Shown in pieces: positions 14,474 through 14,492 of a stretch of DNA of 14,492 bases. Position numbers and translations under genes: made by a program. This DNA is from Flavobacteriales bacterium UBA5933. Lineage in GTDB: Bacteria; Bacteroidota; Bacteroidia; Flavobacteriales; Weeksellaceae. The stretch covers positions 27,708 to 42,199 of the forward strand of contig DJDD01000134.1 in assembly GCA_002430925.1 (NCBI GenBank), read 5' to 3'. Every line of letters starts with the position of its first letter. Positions within the stretch are counted from its first letter, which is position 1. The notes beneath the pieces are model-generated. The model had not been told where the DNA came from and made no database searches. It was given only the letters and a program-made list of their open reading frames with translations.

Positions 14474-14492
14474 AAAAAGAGGCTGTCTCAAA
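14474..14492 (+). terminator. Partial terminator or repeat element cut by the window edge
   Basis: AAAAAGAGGCTGTCTCAAA starts 16 bases after the plug-protein stop and runs to the window end. GAGGCTGTCTC looks like the left arm of a hairpin whose GAGACAGCCTC partner would lie just outside. Similar elements are frequent at gene ends in Flavobacteriales, but an insertion-sequence end cannot be excluded. Confidence 0.45.

Noticed and set aside
1..14492. CRISPR array, toxin-antitoxin pair, prophage or transposase
   Set aside because: Both strands were read for regularly spaced repeats and for hallmark proteins; none were found.

Overview
The window is strongly AT-rich chromosomal DNA that looks like the order Flavobacteriales (Bacteroidota). 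Three things support this: promoter-like TTG...TAnnTTTG elements, four predicted signal peptides with Gln right after the cleavage site, and gene families typical of the group (free-standing plug-domain surface proteins, S9D peptidase, CshA-type fibril repeats, GVxVLESxxKGxxLP...PGMxxYD...W modules). No phage, transposase, CRISPR array or rRNA is visible.

Layout. Positions 15-822 (minus) hold a two-gene unit, a mannose-6-phosphate-isomerase-type cupin followed by a TagD/RfaE-like nucleotidyltransferase, probably acting in surface sugar metabolism. A tRNA-Phe(GAA) gene with its own promoter and terminator follows (904-1064, minus). A single Lrp/AsnC regulator (1197-1658, plus) converges on an unrecognised 231-residue protein (1713-2408, minus), with a shared bidirectional hairpin between them. 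Positions 2583-6065 (minus) form a probable three-gene operon of secreted proteins, in transcription order: a lysine-rich 176-residue protein, a 781-residue CshA-repeat surface protein, and a 181-residue protein. The last two share a C-terminal module.

The 370-base region 6066-6435 separates this operon from the divergent pair poxB-MFS transporter (6436-9420, plus), whose genes abut with no gap. The region holds an orphan plus-strand terminator, suggesting a small RNA or other undescribed transcript. The poxB pair converges, through another shared hairpin, on a secreted S9D prolyl-oligopeptidase-type peptidase (9484-11913, minus). Divergent to it is a 788-residue secreted protein with an N-terminal macroglobulin-like region and a C-terminal TonB-plug-like domain but no barrel (12092-14458, plus). 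The window ends inside a GAGGCTGTCTC element that is probably the left arm of a terminator or repeat.

Working picture: most of the window is ordinary core and envelope biology. The parts least explained by known families are the 2583-6065 secreted operon, the orphan terminator at 6287-6314, the dyad in front of the cupin gene, and the 231-residue protein. I did not find convincing evidence for a new defence or mobile system.
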